The notes beneath the pieces were generated by a model. That model worked only from the letters and a program-made list of their open reading frames with translations, made no database searches and was not told the DNA's origin. 61,809 bases of DNA from Amoebidium appalachense (taxonomy: Eukaryota; Ichthyosporea): contig CAVNZM010000026.1 of the NCBI GenBank assembly GCA_963693365.1, positions 1 to 61,809 of the forward strand, in the 5' to 3' direction. A program made the position numbers and the translations under genes. Positions 61,150 to 61,809 of this stretch are shown in pieces. Each line of letters begins with the position of its first letter. Position 1 is the stretch's first letter.

Positions 61150-61660
61150 GCCAACATACACTATCCTCCCCGTGAGTGGCATGCCAGTCTCCCCAGCCCC
61201 CCTGCCCCCCTGCCCCCCTGCCCCCCTGCTCCCCTGCCACATGCACACCCACACACTGGGTGCCCCCCTGCCCCCCTGCCTCCCGGAACCAGGCCCCCCA
61301 GTGGTGGCATTCCAACACGTGCATGCTAGAAGATCGTGCTACATGAACAAATGGTCTTAACTCAGCCATACATGGGGGATAGCATGGTTCCCCCACTCTC
61401 CCCAGCCTCCTGTGCACGTGTGCCCTCCCCCGACCCCCTGCCTCCCCTGCACGTGTGCCCCCCCTGCCTCCCGGAACCACGGCCCCCAGTGGTGGCAGTG
61501 AGTGTCCCCCCTGCCTCCCCTGCACGTGTGCCCCCCCGCGCCGGACCACGGCCCCAGGGGGCAGAGGTCCCCCCTGCCTCCCCTGCACGTGTGCCCCCCC
61601 TGCCTCCCCTGCCTCCCGGAACCACGCCCCGGCGCAGTGGCAGCTATTTTTAGATATAGA
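61150..61660. repeat. CCCCCCTGCCTCCC tandem repeats
   Basis: Units such as CCCCTGCACGTGTGCCCCCC and GGAACCACGGCCCC recur from 61195 to 61630. No gene is supported from 61125 to the end of the window. Confidence 0.8.
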
Positions 61661-61809
61661 GATTCCATGGCCACATGGCCAGATGGCCAGATCATTTTGC
61701 TCACCGTTTTATCCCGTTTTATCCACCTTTTTCCACACACTGAATTTGACCTGGCCATCTGGCCATCTGGGTAGAGACCGTTTTCTGTTCTGGTATTGGA
61801 GAACTGTCT

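Overview
The window looks like eukaryotic nuclear DNA carrying an integrated, partly decayed DNA virus. Both flanks (about 1-7,500 and 47,200-61,809) hold intron-containing genes, with introns and spacers full of (GT)n, (AC)n, poly-G/C and poly-T tracts and tandem arrays. The middle (about 7,770-47,120) is a compact block of mostly single-exon ORFs on both strands, separated by only tens of bases and GC-rich at its left end. The host is probably a single-celled eukaryote, but I cannot name it from sequence. Two introns in the left gene fit best with GC rather than GT donors.

Left flank: a DUF7869-type gene on the plus strand (exons near 1300-1557, 3168-3272, 3648-3733, 4086-4327 and 5816-7491), with a frameshift near 6470. 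Just before its last exon lie five palindromes spaced 25-26 bases apart (5646-5766).

Viral block: genes recognisable from their residues are a VLTF3-like late transcription factor (7772-8716), a SWIB-domain protein, a G9/A16/L1-type membrane protein, an aquaporin with a complete water-channel filter, a Nudix protein with a degenerate box, an A22/RuvC-type Holliday-junction resolvase, an SF3 helicase, two EVK-type nucleases, a Ulp1-like protease candidate, two related large structural-protein candidates, several MSV199/Bro/T5orf172 family genes, and many small membrane or secreted proteins. VLTF3 and the A22-type resolvase are hallmarks of the Nucleocytoviricota. A size near 39 kb and the absence of recognisable DNA and RNA polymerases point to the small end of that group (mriyavirus-like: Yaravirus, Pleurochrysis endemic viruses). 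I cannot identify a major capsid protein, a packaging ATPase or an HUH endonuclease by eye, so the assignment is provisional. A conserved TATA motif (AGGTATAAAAG) sits 25-45 bases before many starts. The 7.8-31.5 kb part looks largely intact. The 31.5-44.7 kb part holds duplicated and frameshifted family members, orphan promoters, GC-rich spacers and two fields of short repeats beside the replication genes that could be origins.

Right flank: a JmjN/JmjC histone-demethylase-like gene on the minus strand (54370 to 48110) with at least six phase-consistent exons and intact iron ligands. It is followed by about 7 kb of tandem arrays holding a coiled-coil protein gene with a DPTDKKGTPA repeat, a small multi-pass membrane protein and a small protein with two Cys/His fingers.

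Many breaks lie in runs of 5-12 G or C, so some apparent pseudogenes may be sequencing errors in homopolymers.
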